A program made the translations under genes and the position numbers. 64,000 nt of DNA from NCBI RefSeq assembly GCF_051020975.1, contig NW_027478169.1, positions 1,364,001-1,428,000 of the forward strand. Direction: 5' to 3'. Positions 52,901-64,000 of this stretch are shown one piece after another. The notes beneath the pieces are model-generated. The model was not told the origin of the DNA. It saw only the letters and a program-made list of their open reading frames with translations, and did not search any database. The number at the start of each line of letters is the position of its first letter. Position 1 is the first letter of the stretch. Source of the DNA: Osmia lignaria lignaria. Lineage: Eukaryota > Arthropoda > Insecta > Hymenoptera > Megachilidae.

Positions 52901-55900
52901 TTGCGCGCTGCAATTGCCACTTCCAGCTTAGCTGTGCAGAAGAAGAACAACAAGAAGATGAAATATCTCGAAATATGTCCGTCAGGCCACTTCCCTTGAG
53001 ATAAATCTGCAAATATCTCGGAAACGAAGCGAGCTATGGCAAAATGTTAAGAGACCTTTTTTGTAGAGAATTAAGTTTCCCACTTTTTATGTTCTATGAT
53101 ATTTTTTGATCAGATGCGTAGTTCTCGAGATATATCAGGATATTTAAAAGTTCCGGAGCCGCACCAACATAATAGAGATACAGAAACACCGTGGCCCCTT
53201 TCTTTGAGATAACTCTGCACTATTGCGCGCTGCAATTGCCACTTCCAGCTTAGCTGTGCAGAAGAAGAACAACAAGAAGAAGAAATATCTCGAAATATGT
53301 CCGTCAGGCCCCTTCCCTTGAGATATATCTGCAAATATCTCGGAAGCGAAGCGAGCTATGGCAAAATGTTAAGAGACCTTATTTGTAGAGAATTAAGTTT
53401 CCTACTTTTTATGTTCTATGATATTTTTTGATCAGATGCGTAGTTCTCGAGATATATCAAGATATTTAAAAGTTCCGAAGCCGCACCAACATAATAGAGA
53501 TACAGAAACACCGTGGCCCCTTTCTTTGAGATAACTCTGCACTATTGCGAGCTGCAAATGCCACTTCCAGCTTAGCTGTGCAGATAGAAGAACAACAAGA
53601 AGAAGAAATATCTCGAAATATGTCCGTCAGGCCCCTTCCCTTGAGATAAATCTGCAAATATCTCGGAAACGAAGCGAGCTATCGCAAAATGTTAAGAGAC
53701 CTTTTCTGTAGAGAATTAAGTTTCCCACTTTTTATGTTCTATGATATTTTTTGAGCAGATGCGTAGTTCTCGAGATATATAAAGATATTTAAAAGTTCCG
53801 AAGCTGCACCAACATAATAGAGATACAGAAACACCGTGGCCCCTTTCTTTGAGATATCTCTGCACTATTGCGAGCTGCAAATGCCACTTCCAGCTTAGCT
53901 GTGCAGAAGAAGAACAACAAGAAGAAGAAATATCTCGAAATATGTCCGTCAGGCCCCTTCCCTTGAGATAAATCTGCAAATATCTCGGAAACGAAGCGAG
54001 CTATGGCAAAATGTTAAGAGACCTTTTTTGTAGAGAATTAGGTTTCCTACTTTTTATGTTCTATGATATTTTTTGATCAGATGCGTAGTTCTCGAGATAT
54101 ATCAAGATATTTAAAAGTTCCGAAGCCGCACCAACATAATAGAGATACAGAAACACAGTGGCCCCTTTCTTTGAGATAACTCTGCACTATTGCGAGCTGC
54201 AAATGCCACTTCCAGCTTAGCTGTGCAGAAGAAGAACAACAAGAAGAAGAAATATCTCGAAATATGTCCGTCAGGCCCCTTCCCATGAGATAAATCTGCA
54301 AATATCTCGGAAACGAAGCGAGCTATGGCAAAATGTTAAGAGACCTTTTTTGCAGAGAATTAAGTTTCCCACTTTTTATGTTCTATGATATTTTTTGATC
54401 AGATGCGTAGTTCTCGAGATATATCAGGATATTTAAAAGTTCCGAAGCCGCACCAACAGAATAGAGATACAGAAACACCGTGGCCCCTTTCTTTGAGATA
54501 TCTCTGCACTATTGCGAGCTGCAAATGCCACTTCCAGCTTAGCTGTGCAGAAGAAGAACAACAAGAAGAAGAAATATCTCGAAATATGTCCGTCAGGCCC
54601 CGTCCCTTGAGATAAATCTGCAAATATCTCGGAAACGAAGCGAGCTATGGCAAAATGTTAAGAGACCTTTTTTGTAGAGAATTAGGTTTCCTACTTTTTA
54701 TGTTCTATGATATTTTTTGATCAGATGCGTAGTTCTCGAGATATATCAAGATATTTAAAAGTTCCGAAGCCGCACCAACATAATAGAGATACAGAAACAC
54801 CGTGGCCCCTTTCTTTGAGATAACTCTGCACTATTGCGAGCTGCAAATGCCACTTCCAGCTTAGCTGTGCAGATAGAAGAACAACAAGAAGAAGAAATAT
54901 CTCGAAATATGTCCGTCAGGCCCCTTCCCTTGAGATAAATCTGCAAATATCTCGGAAACGAAGCGAGCTATCGGAAAATGTTAAGACACCTTTTTTGTAG
55001 AGAATTAAGTTTCTCACTTTTTATGTTCTATGATATTTTTTGATCAGATGCGTAGTTCTCGAGATATATAAAGATATTTAAAAGTTCCGAAGCCGCACCA
55101 ACATAATGGAGATACAGAAACACCGTGGCCCCTTTCTTTGGGATATCTCTGCACTATTGCGATCTGCAAATGCCACTTCCAGCTTAGCTGTGCAGAAGAA
55201 GAACAACAAGAAGAAGAAATATCTCGAAATATGTCCGTCAGGCCCCTTCCCTTGAGATAAATCTGCAAATATCTCGGAAGCGAAGCGAGCTATGGCAAAA
55301 TGTTAAGAGACCTTATTTGTAGAGAATTAAGTTTCCTACTTTTTATGTTCTATGATATTTTTTGATCAGATGCGTAGTTCTCGAGATATATAAAGATATT
55401 TAAAAGTTCCGAAGCCGCACCAACATAATAGAGATACAGAAACACCGTGGCCCCTTTCTTTGAGATATCTCTGCACTATTGCGAGCTGCAAATGCCACTT
55501 CCAGCTTAGCTGTGCAGAAGAAGAACAACAAGAAGAAGAAATATCTCGAAATATGTCCGTCAGGCCCCTTCCCTTGAGATAAATCTGCAAATATCTCGGA
55601 AGCGAAGCGAGCTATGGCAAAATGTTAAGAGACCTTATTTGTAGAGAATTAAGTTTCCTACTTTTTATGTTCTATGATATTTTTTGATCAGATGCGTAGT
55701 TCTCGAGATATATAAAGATATTTAAAAGTTCCGAAGCCGCACCAACATAATAGAGATACAGAAACACCGTGGCCCCTTTCTTTGAGATATCTCTGCACTA
55801 TTGCGAGCTGCAAATGCCACTTCCAGCTTAGCTGTGCAGAAGAAGAACAACAAGAAGAAGAAATATCTCGAAATATGTCCGTCAGGCCCCTTCCCTTGAG

Positions 55901-58900
55901 ATAAATCTGCAAATATCTCGGAAACGAAGCGAACTATGGCAAAATGTTAAGAGACCTTTTTTGTAGAGAATTAAGTTTCCCACTTTTTATGTTGTATGAT
56001 ATTTTTTGATCAGATGCGTAGTTCTCGAGATATATCAAGATATTTAAAAGTTCCGAAGCCGCACCAACATAATAGAGATACAGAAACACAGTGGCCCCTT
56101 TCTTTGAGATAACTCTGCACTATTGCGAGCTGCAAATGCCACTTCCAGCTTAGCTGTGCAGAAGAAGAACAACAAGAAGAAGAAATATCTCGAAATATGT
56201 CCGTCAGGCCCCTTCCCTTGAGATAAATCTGCAAATATCTCGGAAACGAAGCGAGCTATGGCAAAATGTTAAGAGACCTTTTTTGCAGAGAATTAAGTTT
56301 CCCACTGTTTATGTTCTATGATATTTTTTGATCAGATGCGTAGTTCTCGAGATATATCAGGATATTTAAAAGTTCCGAAGCCGCACCAACAGAATAGAGA
56401 TACAGAAACACCGTGGCCCCTTTCTTTGAGATATCTCTGCACTATTGCGAGCTGCAAATGCCACTTCCAGCTTAGCTGTGCAGAAGAAGAACAACAAGAA
56501 GAAGAAATATCTCGAAATATGTCCGTCAGGCCCCTTCCCTTGAGATAAATCTGCAAATATCTCGGAAACAAAGCGAGCTATGGCAAAATGTTAAGAGACC
56601 TTTTTTGTAGAGAATTAAGTTTGCCACTTTTTATGTTCTATGATATTTTTTGATCAGATGCGTAGTTCTCGAGATATATAAAGATATTTAAAAGTTCCGA
56701 AGCCGCACCAACATAATAGAGATACAGAAACACCGTGGCCCCTTTCTTTGAGATAACTCTGCACTATTGCGAGCTGCAAATGCCACTTCCAGCTTAGCTG
56801 TGCAGATAGAAGAACAACAAGAAGAAGAAATATCTCGAAATATGTCCGTCAGGCCCCTTCCCTTGAGATAAATCTGCAAATATCTCGGAAACGAAGCGAG
56901 CTATCGCAAAATGTTAAGAGACCTTTTTTGTAGAGAATTCAGTTTCCCACTTTTTATGTTCTATGATATTTTTTGATCAGATGCGTAGTTCTCGAGATAT
57001 ATAAAGATATTTAAAAGTTCCGAAGCCGCACCAACATAATAGAGATACAGAAACACCGTGGCCCCTTTCTTTGAGATATCTCTGCACTATTGCGAGCTGC
57101 AAATGCCACTTCCAGCTTAGCTGTGCAGAAGAAGAACAACAAGAAGAAGAAATATCTCGAAATATGTCCGTCAGGCCCCTTCCCTTGAGATAAATCTGCA
57201 AATATCTCGGAAACGAAGCGAGCTATGGCAAAATGTTAAGAGACCTTTTTTGTAGAGAATTAGGTTTCCTACTTTTTATGTTCTATGATATTTTTTGATC
57301 AGATGCGTAGTTCTCGAGATATATCAAGATATTTAAAAGTTCCGAAGCCGCACCAACATAATAGAGATACAGAAACACAGTGGCCCCTTTCTTTGAGATA
57401 ACTCTGCACTATTGCGAGCTGCAAATGCCACTTCCAGCTTAGCTGTGCAGAAGAAGAACAACAAGAAGAAGAAATATCTCGAAATATGTCCGTCAGGCCC
57501 CTTCCCTTGAGATAAATCTGCAAATATCTCGGAAACGAAGCGAGCTATGGCAAAATGTTAAGAGACCTTTTTTGTAGAGAATTAGGTTTCCTACTTTTTA
57601 TGTTCTATGATATTTTTTGATCAGATGCGTAGTTCTCGAGATATATCAAGATATTTAAAAGTTCCGAAGCCGCACCAACATAATAGAGATACAGAAACAC
57701 CGTGGCCCCTTTCTTTGAGATAACTCTGCACTATTGCGAGCTGCAAATGCCACTTCCAGCTTAGCTGTGCAGATAGAAGAACAACAAGAAGAAGAAATAT
57801 CTCGAAATATGTCCGTCAGTCCCCTTCCCTTGAGATAAACCTGCAAATATCTCGGAAACGAAGCGAGCTATGGCAAAATGTTAAGAGACCTTTTTTGTAG
57901 AGAATTAGGTTTCCTACTTTTTATGTTCTATGATATTTTTTGATCGGATGCGTAGTTCTCGAGATATATCAAGATATTTAAAAGTTCCGAAGCCGCACCA
58001 ACATAATAGAGATACAGAAACACAGTGGCCCCTTTCTTTGAGATAACTCTGCACTATTGCGAGCTGCAAATGCCACTTCCAGCTTAGCTGTGCAGAAGAA
58101 GAACAACAAGAAGAAGAAATATCTCGAAATATGTCCGTCAGGCCCCTTCCCTTGAGATAAATCTGCAAATATCTCGGAAACGAAGCGAGCTATGGCAAAA
58201 TGTTGAGAGACCTTTTTTGTAGAGAATTAAGTTTCCCACTTTTTATGTTCTATGATATTTTTTGATCAGATGCGTAGTTCTCGAGATATATCAGGATATT
58301 TAAAAGTTCCGAAGCCGCACCAACAGAATAGAGATACAGAAACACCGTAGCCCCTTTCTTTGAGATAACTCTGCACTATTGCGCGCTGCAATTGCCACTT
58401 CCAGCTTAGCTGTGCAGAGGAAGAACAACAAGAAGAAGAAATATCTCGAAATATGTCCGTCAGGCCTCTTCCCTTGAGATAAATCTGCAAATATCTCGGA
58501 AGCGAAGCGAGCTATGGCAAAATGTTAAGAGACCTTTTTTGTAGAGAATTAAGTTTCCTACTTTTTATGTTCTATGATATTTTTTGATCAGATGCGTAGT
58601 TCTCGAGATATATCAAGATATTTAAAAGTTCCGAAGCCGCACCAACATAATAGAGGTACAGAAACACCGTGGCCCCTTTCTTTGAGATAACTCTGCATTA
58701 TTGCGAGCTGCAAATGCCACTTCCAGCATAGCTGTGCAGAAGGAGAACAACAAGAAGAAGAAATATTTCGAAATATGTCCGTCAGGCCCCATCCCTTGAG
58801 ATAAATCTGCAAATATCTCGGAAACGAAGCGAGCTACGGCAAAATGTTAAGAGACCTTTTTTGTAGAGAATTAGGTTTCCTACTTTTTATGTTCTATGAT

Positions 58901-61900
58901 ATTTTTTGATCAGATGCGTAGTTCTCGAGATATATCAAGATATTTAAAAGTTCCGAAGCCGCACCAACATAATAGAGATACAGAAACACAGTGGCCCCTT
59001 TCTTTGAGATAACTCTGCACTATTGCGAGCTGCAAATGCCACTTCCAGCTTCGCTATGCAGAAGAAGAACAACAAGAAGAAGAAATATCTCGAAATATGT
59101 CCGTCAGGCCCCTTCCCTTGAGATAAATCTGCAAATATCTCGGAAACGAAGCGAGCTATGGCAAAATGTTTAGATACCTTTTTTGTAGAGAATTAAGTTT
59201 CCTACTTTTTACGTTCTATGATATTTTTTGATCAGATGCGTAGTTCTCGAGATATATCAAGATATTTAAAAGTTCCGAAGCCGCACCAACATAATAGAGA
59301 TACAGAAACACAGTGGCCCCTTTCTTTGAGATAACTCTGCACTATTGCGAGCTGCAAATGCCACTTCCAGCTTAGCTGTGCAGAAGAAGAACAACAAGAA
59401 GAAGAAATATCTCGAAATATGTCCGTCAGGCCCCTTCCCTTGAGATAAATCTGCAAATATCTCGGAAACGAAGCGAGCTATGGCAAAATGTTAAGAGACC
59501 TTTTTTGTAGAGAATTAAGTTTCCCACTTTTTATGTTCTATGATATTTTTTGATCAGATGCGTAGTTCTCGAGATATATCAGGATATTTAAAAGTTCCGA
59601 AGCCGCACCAACATAATAGAGATACAGAAACACCGTGGCCCCTCTCTTTGAGATAACTCTGCACAATTGCGAGCTGCAAATGCCACTTCCAGCTTCGCTA
59701 TGCAGAAGAAGAACAACAAGAAGCAGAAATATCTCGAAATATGTCCGTCAGGCCCCTTCCCTTGAGATAAATCTGCAAATATCTCGGAAACGAAGCGAGC
59801 TATGGCAAAATGTTTAGATACCTTTTTTGTAGAGAATTAAGTTTCCTACTTTTTACGTTCTATGATATTTTTTGATCAGATGCGTAGTTCTCGAGATATA
59901 TCAAGATATTTAAAAGTTCCGAAGCCGCACCAACATAATAGAGATACAGAAACACCGTGGCCCCTCTCTTTGAGATAACTCTGCACGATTGCGAGCTGGA
60001 AGTGCCACTTCCAGTTTAGCTGCGCAGAAGAAGAACAACAAGAAGAAGAAATATCTCGAAATATGTCCATCAGGACCCTTCCCTTGAGATAAATCTGCAA
60101 ATATCTCGGAAACGAAGCGAGCTATGGCAAAATGTTACGAGACGTTTTTTGTAGAGAATTATATTTCCTACAATTTATGTTCTATGATATTTTTTGATCA
60201 GAAGCGTAGTTTTCGAGATATATCGAGATATTTAAAAGTTCCGAAGCCGCACCAACATAATAGAGATACAGAAACACCGTGGCCCCTTTCTTTGGGATAA
60301 CTCTGCACTATTGCGAGCTGCAAATGCCACTTCCAGCTTAGCTGTGCAGAAGAAGAACAACAAGAAGAAGAAATATCTCGAAATATGTCCGTCAGGCCCC
60401 TTCCCTTGAGATAAATCTGCAAATATCTCGGAAACGAAGCGAGCTATGGCAAAATGTTAAGATACCTGTTTTGTAGAGAATTAAGTTTCCTACTTTTTAT
60501 GTTCTATGATATTTTTTGATCAGATGCGTAGTTCTCGAGATATATCAAGATATTTAAAAGCTCCGAAGCTGCACCAACATAATAGAGGTACAGAAACACC
60601 GTGGCCCCTTTCTTTGAGATAACTCTGCACTATTGCGAGCTGCAAATGCCACTTCCAGCTTAGCTGTGCAGAAGAAGAACAACAAGAATAAGAAATATTT
60701 CGAAATATGTCCGTCAGGCCCCTTCCCTTGAGATAAATCTGCAAATATCTCGGAAACGAAGCGAGCTACGGCAAAATGTTGAGAGACCTTTTTTGTAGAA
60801 AATTAGGTTTCCTACTTTTTATGTTCTATGATATTTTTTGATCAGATGCGTAGTTCTCGAGATATATCAAGATATTTAAAAGTTCCGAAGCCGCACCAAC
60901 ATAATAGAGGTACAGAAACACCGTCGCCTCTTTCTTTGAGATAACTCTGCACTATTGCGAGCTGCAAATGCCACTTCCAGCTTAGCTGTGCAGAAGAGGA
61001 ACAACAAGAAGAAGAAATATCTCGGAATATGTCCGTCAGGCCCCTTCCCTTGAGCTAAATCTGCAAATATCTCGGAAACGATGCCAGCAGTGGGAAAATG
61101 GTAAGAGACCTTTTTTGTAGAGAATTAAGTTTCCTACTTTTTATGTTCTATGATATTTTTTGATCAGATGCGTAGTTCTCGAGATATATCGAGATATTTA
61201 AAAGTTCTGAAGCCGCACCAACATAATAGAGATACAGAAACACCGTGGCCCCTTTCTTTGAGATAACTCTGCACTATTGCGACCTGCAAATGCCACTTCC
61301 AGCTTAGCTGTGCAGAAGAAGAACAACAAGAAGAAGAAATATCACGAAATATGTCCGTTAGGCTCCTTCCCTTGAGATGAATCTGCAAATATCTCGGAAA
61401 CGAAGCGAGCTATGGCAAAATGTTAAGAGACCTTTTTTGTAGGAAATTAGGTTTCCTACTTTTTATGTTCTATGATATTTTTTGATCAGATGCGTAGTTC
61501 TCGAGATATATCAAGATATTTAAAAGTTCCGAAGCTGCACCAACATAATAGAGGCACAGAAACACCGTGGCCTCTTTCTTTGAGATAACTCTGCACTATT
61601 GCGAGCTGCAAATGCCACTTCCAGCTTAGCGGTGCAGAAGAGAAACAACAAGAAGAAGAAATATCTCGGAATATGTCCGTCAGGCCCCTTCCCTTGAGTT
61701 AATCTGCAAATATCTCGGAAACGATGCCAGCTATGGGAAAATGTTAAGAGACCTTTTTTGTAGAGAATTAAGTTTCCTACTTTTTACGTTGTATGATATT
61801 ATTTGATCAGAAGCGTAGTTTTCGAGATATATCGAGATATTTAAAAGTTCCGAAGCCGCACCAACATAATAGAGATACAGAAACACCGTGGCCCCTTTCG

Positions 61901-63513
61901 TTGAGATAACTCTGCACTAGTGCGAGCCGCAAATGCCACTTACAGCTTAGCTGTGCAGAAGAAGAACAACAAGAAGAAGAAATATCTCGAAATATGTCCG
62001 TCAGGCCCCTTCCCTTGAGATAAATCTGCAAATATCTCGGAAACGAAGCGAGCTATGGCAAAATGTTAAGAGACCTTTTTTGTAGAGAATTAAGTTTCCT
62101 ACTTTTTATGTTCTATGATATTTTTCGATCAGAGGCGTAGTTCTCGAGATATATCAAGATATTTAAAATATCCGAAGCCGCACCAACATAATAGAGGTAC
62201 AGAAACACCGTGGCCGCTTTCTTTGAGATAACTCTGCACTATTGCGAGCTGCAAATGCCACTTCCAGCTTAGCTGTGCAGAAGAGAAACAACAAGAAGAA
62301 GAAATATCTCGGAATATGTCCGTCAGGCCCCTTCCCTTGAGCTAAATCTGCAAATATCTCGGAAACGATGCCAGCTATGGGAAAATGTTAAGAGACCTTT
62401 TTTGTAGAGAATTAAGTTTCCTACTTTTTATGTTGTATGATATTATTTGATCAGAAGCGTAGTTTTCGAGATATATCGAGATATTTAAAAGTTCCGAAGC
62501 CGCACCAACATAATAGAGATACAGAAACACCGTGGCCCCTTTCTTTGAGATAACTCTGCACTAGTGCGAGCCGCAAGTGCCACTTACAGCTTAGCTGTGC
62601 AGAAGAAGAACAACAAGAAGAAGAAATATCTCGAAATATGTCCGTCAGGCCCCTTCCCTTGAGATAAATCTGCAAATATCTCGGAAACGAAGCGAGCTAT
62701 GGCAAGATGTTAAGAGACCTTTTTTGTAGAGAATTAAGTTTCCTACTTTTTATGTTCTATGATATTTTTCGATCAGAGGCGTAGTTCTCGAGATATATCA
62801 AGATATTTAAAATATCCGAAGCTGCACCAACATAATAGAGATACAGAAACACCGTGGCCCCTTTCTTTGAGATAACTCTGCACGATTGCGAGCTGGAAGT
62901 GCCACTTCCAGTTTAGCTGCGCAGAAGAAGAACAACAAGAAGAAGAAATATCTCGAAATATGTCCATCAGGACCATTCCCTTGAGATAAATCTGCAAATA
63001 TCTCGGAAACGAAGCGAGCTATGGCAAAATGTTACGAGACGTTTTTTGTAGAGAATTATGTTTCCTACAATTTATGTTCTATGATATTTTTTGATCAGAA
63101 GCGTAGTTTTCGAGATATATCGAGATATTTAAAAGTTCCGAATCCGCACCAACATAATAGAGATACAGAAACACCGTGGCCCCTTTCTTTGGGATAACTC
63201 TGCACTATTGCGAGCTGCAAATGCCACTTCCAGCTTAGCTGTGCAGAAGAAGAACAACAAGAAGAAGAAATATCACGAAATATGTCCGTTAGGCTCCTTC
63301 CCTTGAGATGAATCTGCAAATATCTCGGAAACGAAGCGAGCTATGGCAAAATGTTAAGAGACCTTTTTTGTAGAGAATTAAGTTTCCTACTTTTTATGTC
63401 CTATGATATTTTTTGATCAGATGCGTAGTTCTCGAGATATATCGAGATATTTAAAAGTTCCGAAGCCGCACCAACATAATAGAGATACAGAAACACCGTG
63501 GCCCCTTTCTTTG
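49933..63513. repeat. 43-mer segmental tandem duplication, copy 2 (one monomer short)
   Basis: This copy follows copy 1 directly. The junction lies in the monomer at 49889, within 49933-49987. Left of it the sequence matches the monomer at 63415 (ATATCGAG, AAAAGTTCC). Right of it the sequence matches the monomer at 36041 (CACGATTGC, CTGGAAGTGCC). The copy ends before a mismatch at 63514 (TTGGGATAAC versus TTGAGATAAC). It lacks the single monomer that starts at 43771 in copy 1; otherwise no difference was found in translated frames or in the variants checked. Confidence 0.93.
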
Positions 63514-64000
63514 GGATAACTCTGCACTATTGCGAGCTGCAAATGCCACTTCCAGCTTAGCTGTGCAGAAGAAGAACAACAAGAAGAAGAAATATCTCGA
63601 AATATGTCCGTTAGGCCCCTTCCCTTGAGATAAATCTGCAAATATCTCGGAAACGAAGCGAGCTATGGCAAAATGTGAAGAGACCTTTTTTGTAGAGAAT
63701 TATGTTTCCTACAATTTACGTTCTATGATATTTTTTGATCGGAAGCGTAGTTTTCGAGATATATCGAGATATTTAAAAGTTCCGAAGCCGCACCAACATA
63801 ATAGAGATACAGAAACACCGTGGCCCCTTTCTTTGAGATAACTCTGCACTATTGCGACCTGCAAATGCCACTTCCAGCTTAGCTGTGCAGAAGAAGAACA
63901 ACAAGAAGAAGAAATATCTCGAAATATGTCCGTCAGGCCCCTTCCCTTGAGATAAATCTGCAAATATCTCGGAAACGAAGCGAGCTATGGCAAAATGTTA
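63514..64000. repeat. Array continues past the 43-mer to the right edge
   Basis: The rest of the monomer at 63415 and the 264-bp partial at 63737 are ordinary satellite. The last is an AGAAGCG-like variant with GATCGGAAGCG, TTTTCGAG and ATATCGAG, preceded by CCTACAATTTACG. There is no sign of an array boundary, so the array extends beyond the window. Confidence 0.9.

Larger units (their letters stand above)
1..64000. repeat. Satellite DNA array, 322-bp monomer, about 199 copies
   Basis: The same unit of about 322 bp repeats head to tail from the first to the last base, with no interruption by unrelated sequence. With GATCAG as base 1 of the monomer, starts fall at 290 and every 322 bp to 8984, then continue with only 1-bp slips to 63737. 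Position 1 is monomer base 34. Twenty-one monomers are 323 bp, eight are 321 bp and 168 are 322 bp. The consensus has 65 C and 61 G in 322 bp (39% GC). Monomers differ mostly by single substitutions, and the same variants recur together. Long tandem arrays of this kind are typical of eukaryotic heterochromatin and often of centromeric or pericentromeric DNA; the chromosomal position here is inference. I do not recognise the family by name. Confidence 0.98.

Noticed and set aside
290..63963. Minus-strand open frames of about 74 codons in most monomers, starting MQIYLKG and rich in Ser and Cys
   Set aside because: The unit is 322 bp, so the frame shifts by one at each monomer and no long protein can form. 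Many monomers lack the frame (2866, 5764, 7696, 22509, 23476, 27020, 29276, 47314, 47958 and others), and all 323-bp monomers shift it. No domain, signal or homology is recognised. The frames persist because the monomers are similar.
1..64000. CRISPR array
   Set aside because: The repeat is 322 bp with no unique spacers, and no cas genes are present. Variation is scattered through the unit rather than limited to spacers.
1..64000. Ribosomal DNA or other tandem gene cluster
   Set aside because: I recognise no rRNA, tRNA, histone or snRNA sequence in the unit, and 322 bp is too short for an rDNA repeat. A 5S-type gene would need its internal control region, which I do not see.
1..64000. LTR retrotransposon, Helitron or MITE array
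   Set aside because: No reverse transcriptase, integrase, Rep/helicase, terminal repeats or target-site duplications are seen. The units are strictly head to tail with a constant phase. A distant origin from such an element cannot be excluded.
1..64000. Telomeric repeat or array boundary inside the window
   Set aside because: No short telomere-like repeats such as TTAGG or TTAGGG arrays occur, and both window edges are in the middle of a monomer.

Overview
The whole 64 kb window is one uninterrupted tandem satellite DNA array. I find no gene that I would defend, no RNA gene and no recognisable transposon. The repeat unit is 322 bp, with about 39% GC in a hand-built consensus. Counted from a GATCAG landmark, the window holds 197 complete monomers, a 289-bp partial monomer at the left edge and a 264-bp one at the right. 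Of the complete monomers, 168 are 322 bp, 21 are 323 bp and 8 are 321 bp. This fits constitutive heterochromatin (pericentromeric, centromeric or B-chromosome-like) of a eukaryote, assembled from long reads. An invertebrate, perhaps an arthropod, is my guess from CpG not being depleted and from the look of the repeat. I cannot name the species or the satellite family.

The array is organised hierarchically. Single-base variants define monomer types that recur in fixed order as higher-order repeats (HORs). Region by region: 1-6407 is a 2-mer (644 bp) followed by two copies of a 9-mer (2,898 bp); 6408-8983 is two copies of a 4-mer (1,288 bp); 8984-10912 is three copies of a 2-mer (643 bp); about 10429-19794 is a tandem duplication of a 14-mer (4,509 bp), the second copy edited by gain and loss of whole monomers; 19795-22186 is a third, rearranged segment of the same material; 22187-29726 holds 5-mer and 7-mer HORs (1,611 and 2,256 bp); 29727-33157 is two copies of a 6-mer (1,933 bp); 33141-36084 is a partly scrambled 4-mer zone; 36085-63513 is a very large tandem duplication of a 43-mer (13,848 bp), whose copies look identical at every position I checked except that the second lacks exactly one monomer; 63514-64000 is more of the same satellite.

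The type map has domains. Monomers with AGAAGCG and TTTTCGAG occur at 0.3-15.4 kb and again right of 46.6 kb, but not between. The +1T (323-bp) type appears first at 12.5 kb. An ATATAAAG type is concentrated at 30-44 kb and in its duplicate at 50-57 kb. Several hybrid monomers record the crossover points that built these blocks. Every event I could resolve is in register with the 322-bp unit, as expected for unequal exchange, gene conversion or replication-based amplification.

Each monomer carries a minus-strand open frame of about 74 codons. Because 322 is not divisible by 3 and many monomers lack the frame or shift it, I treat these frames as by-products of a well-conserved repeat and not as genes. 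No set of genes works together here: the content is structural DNA.
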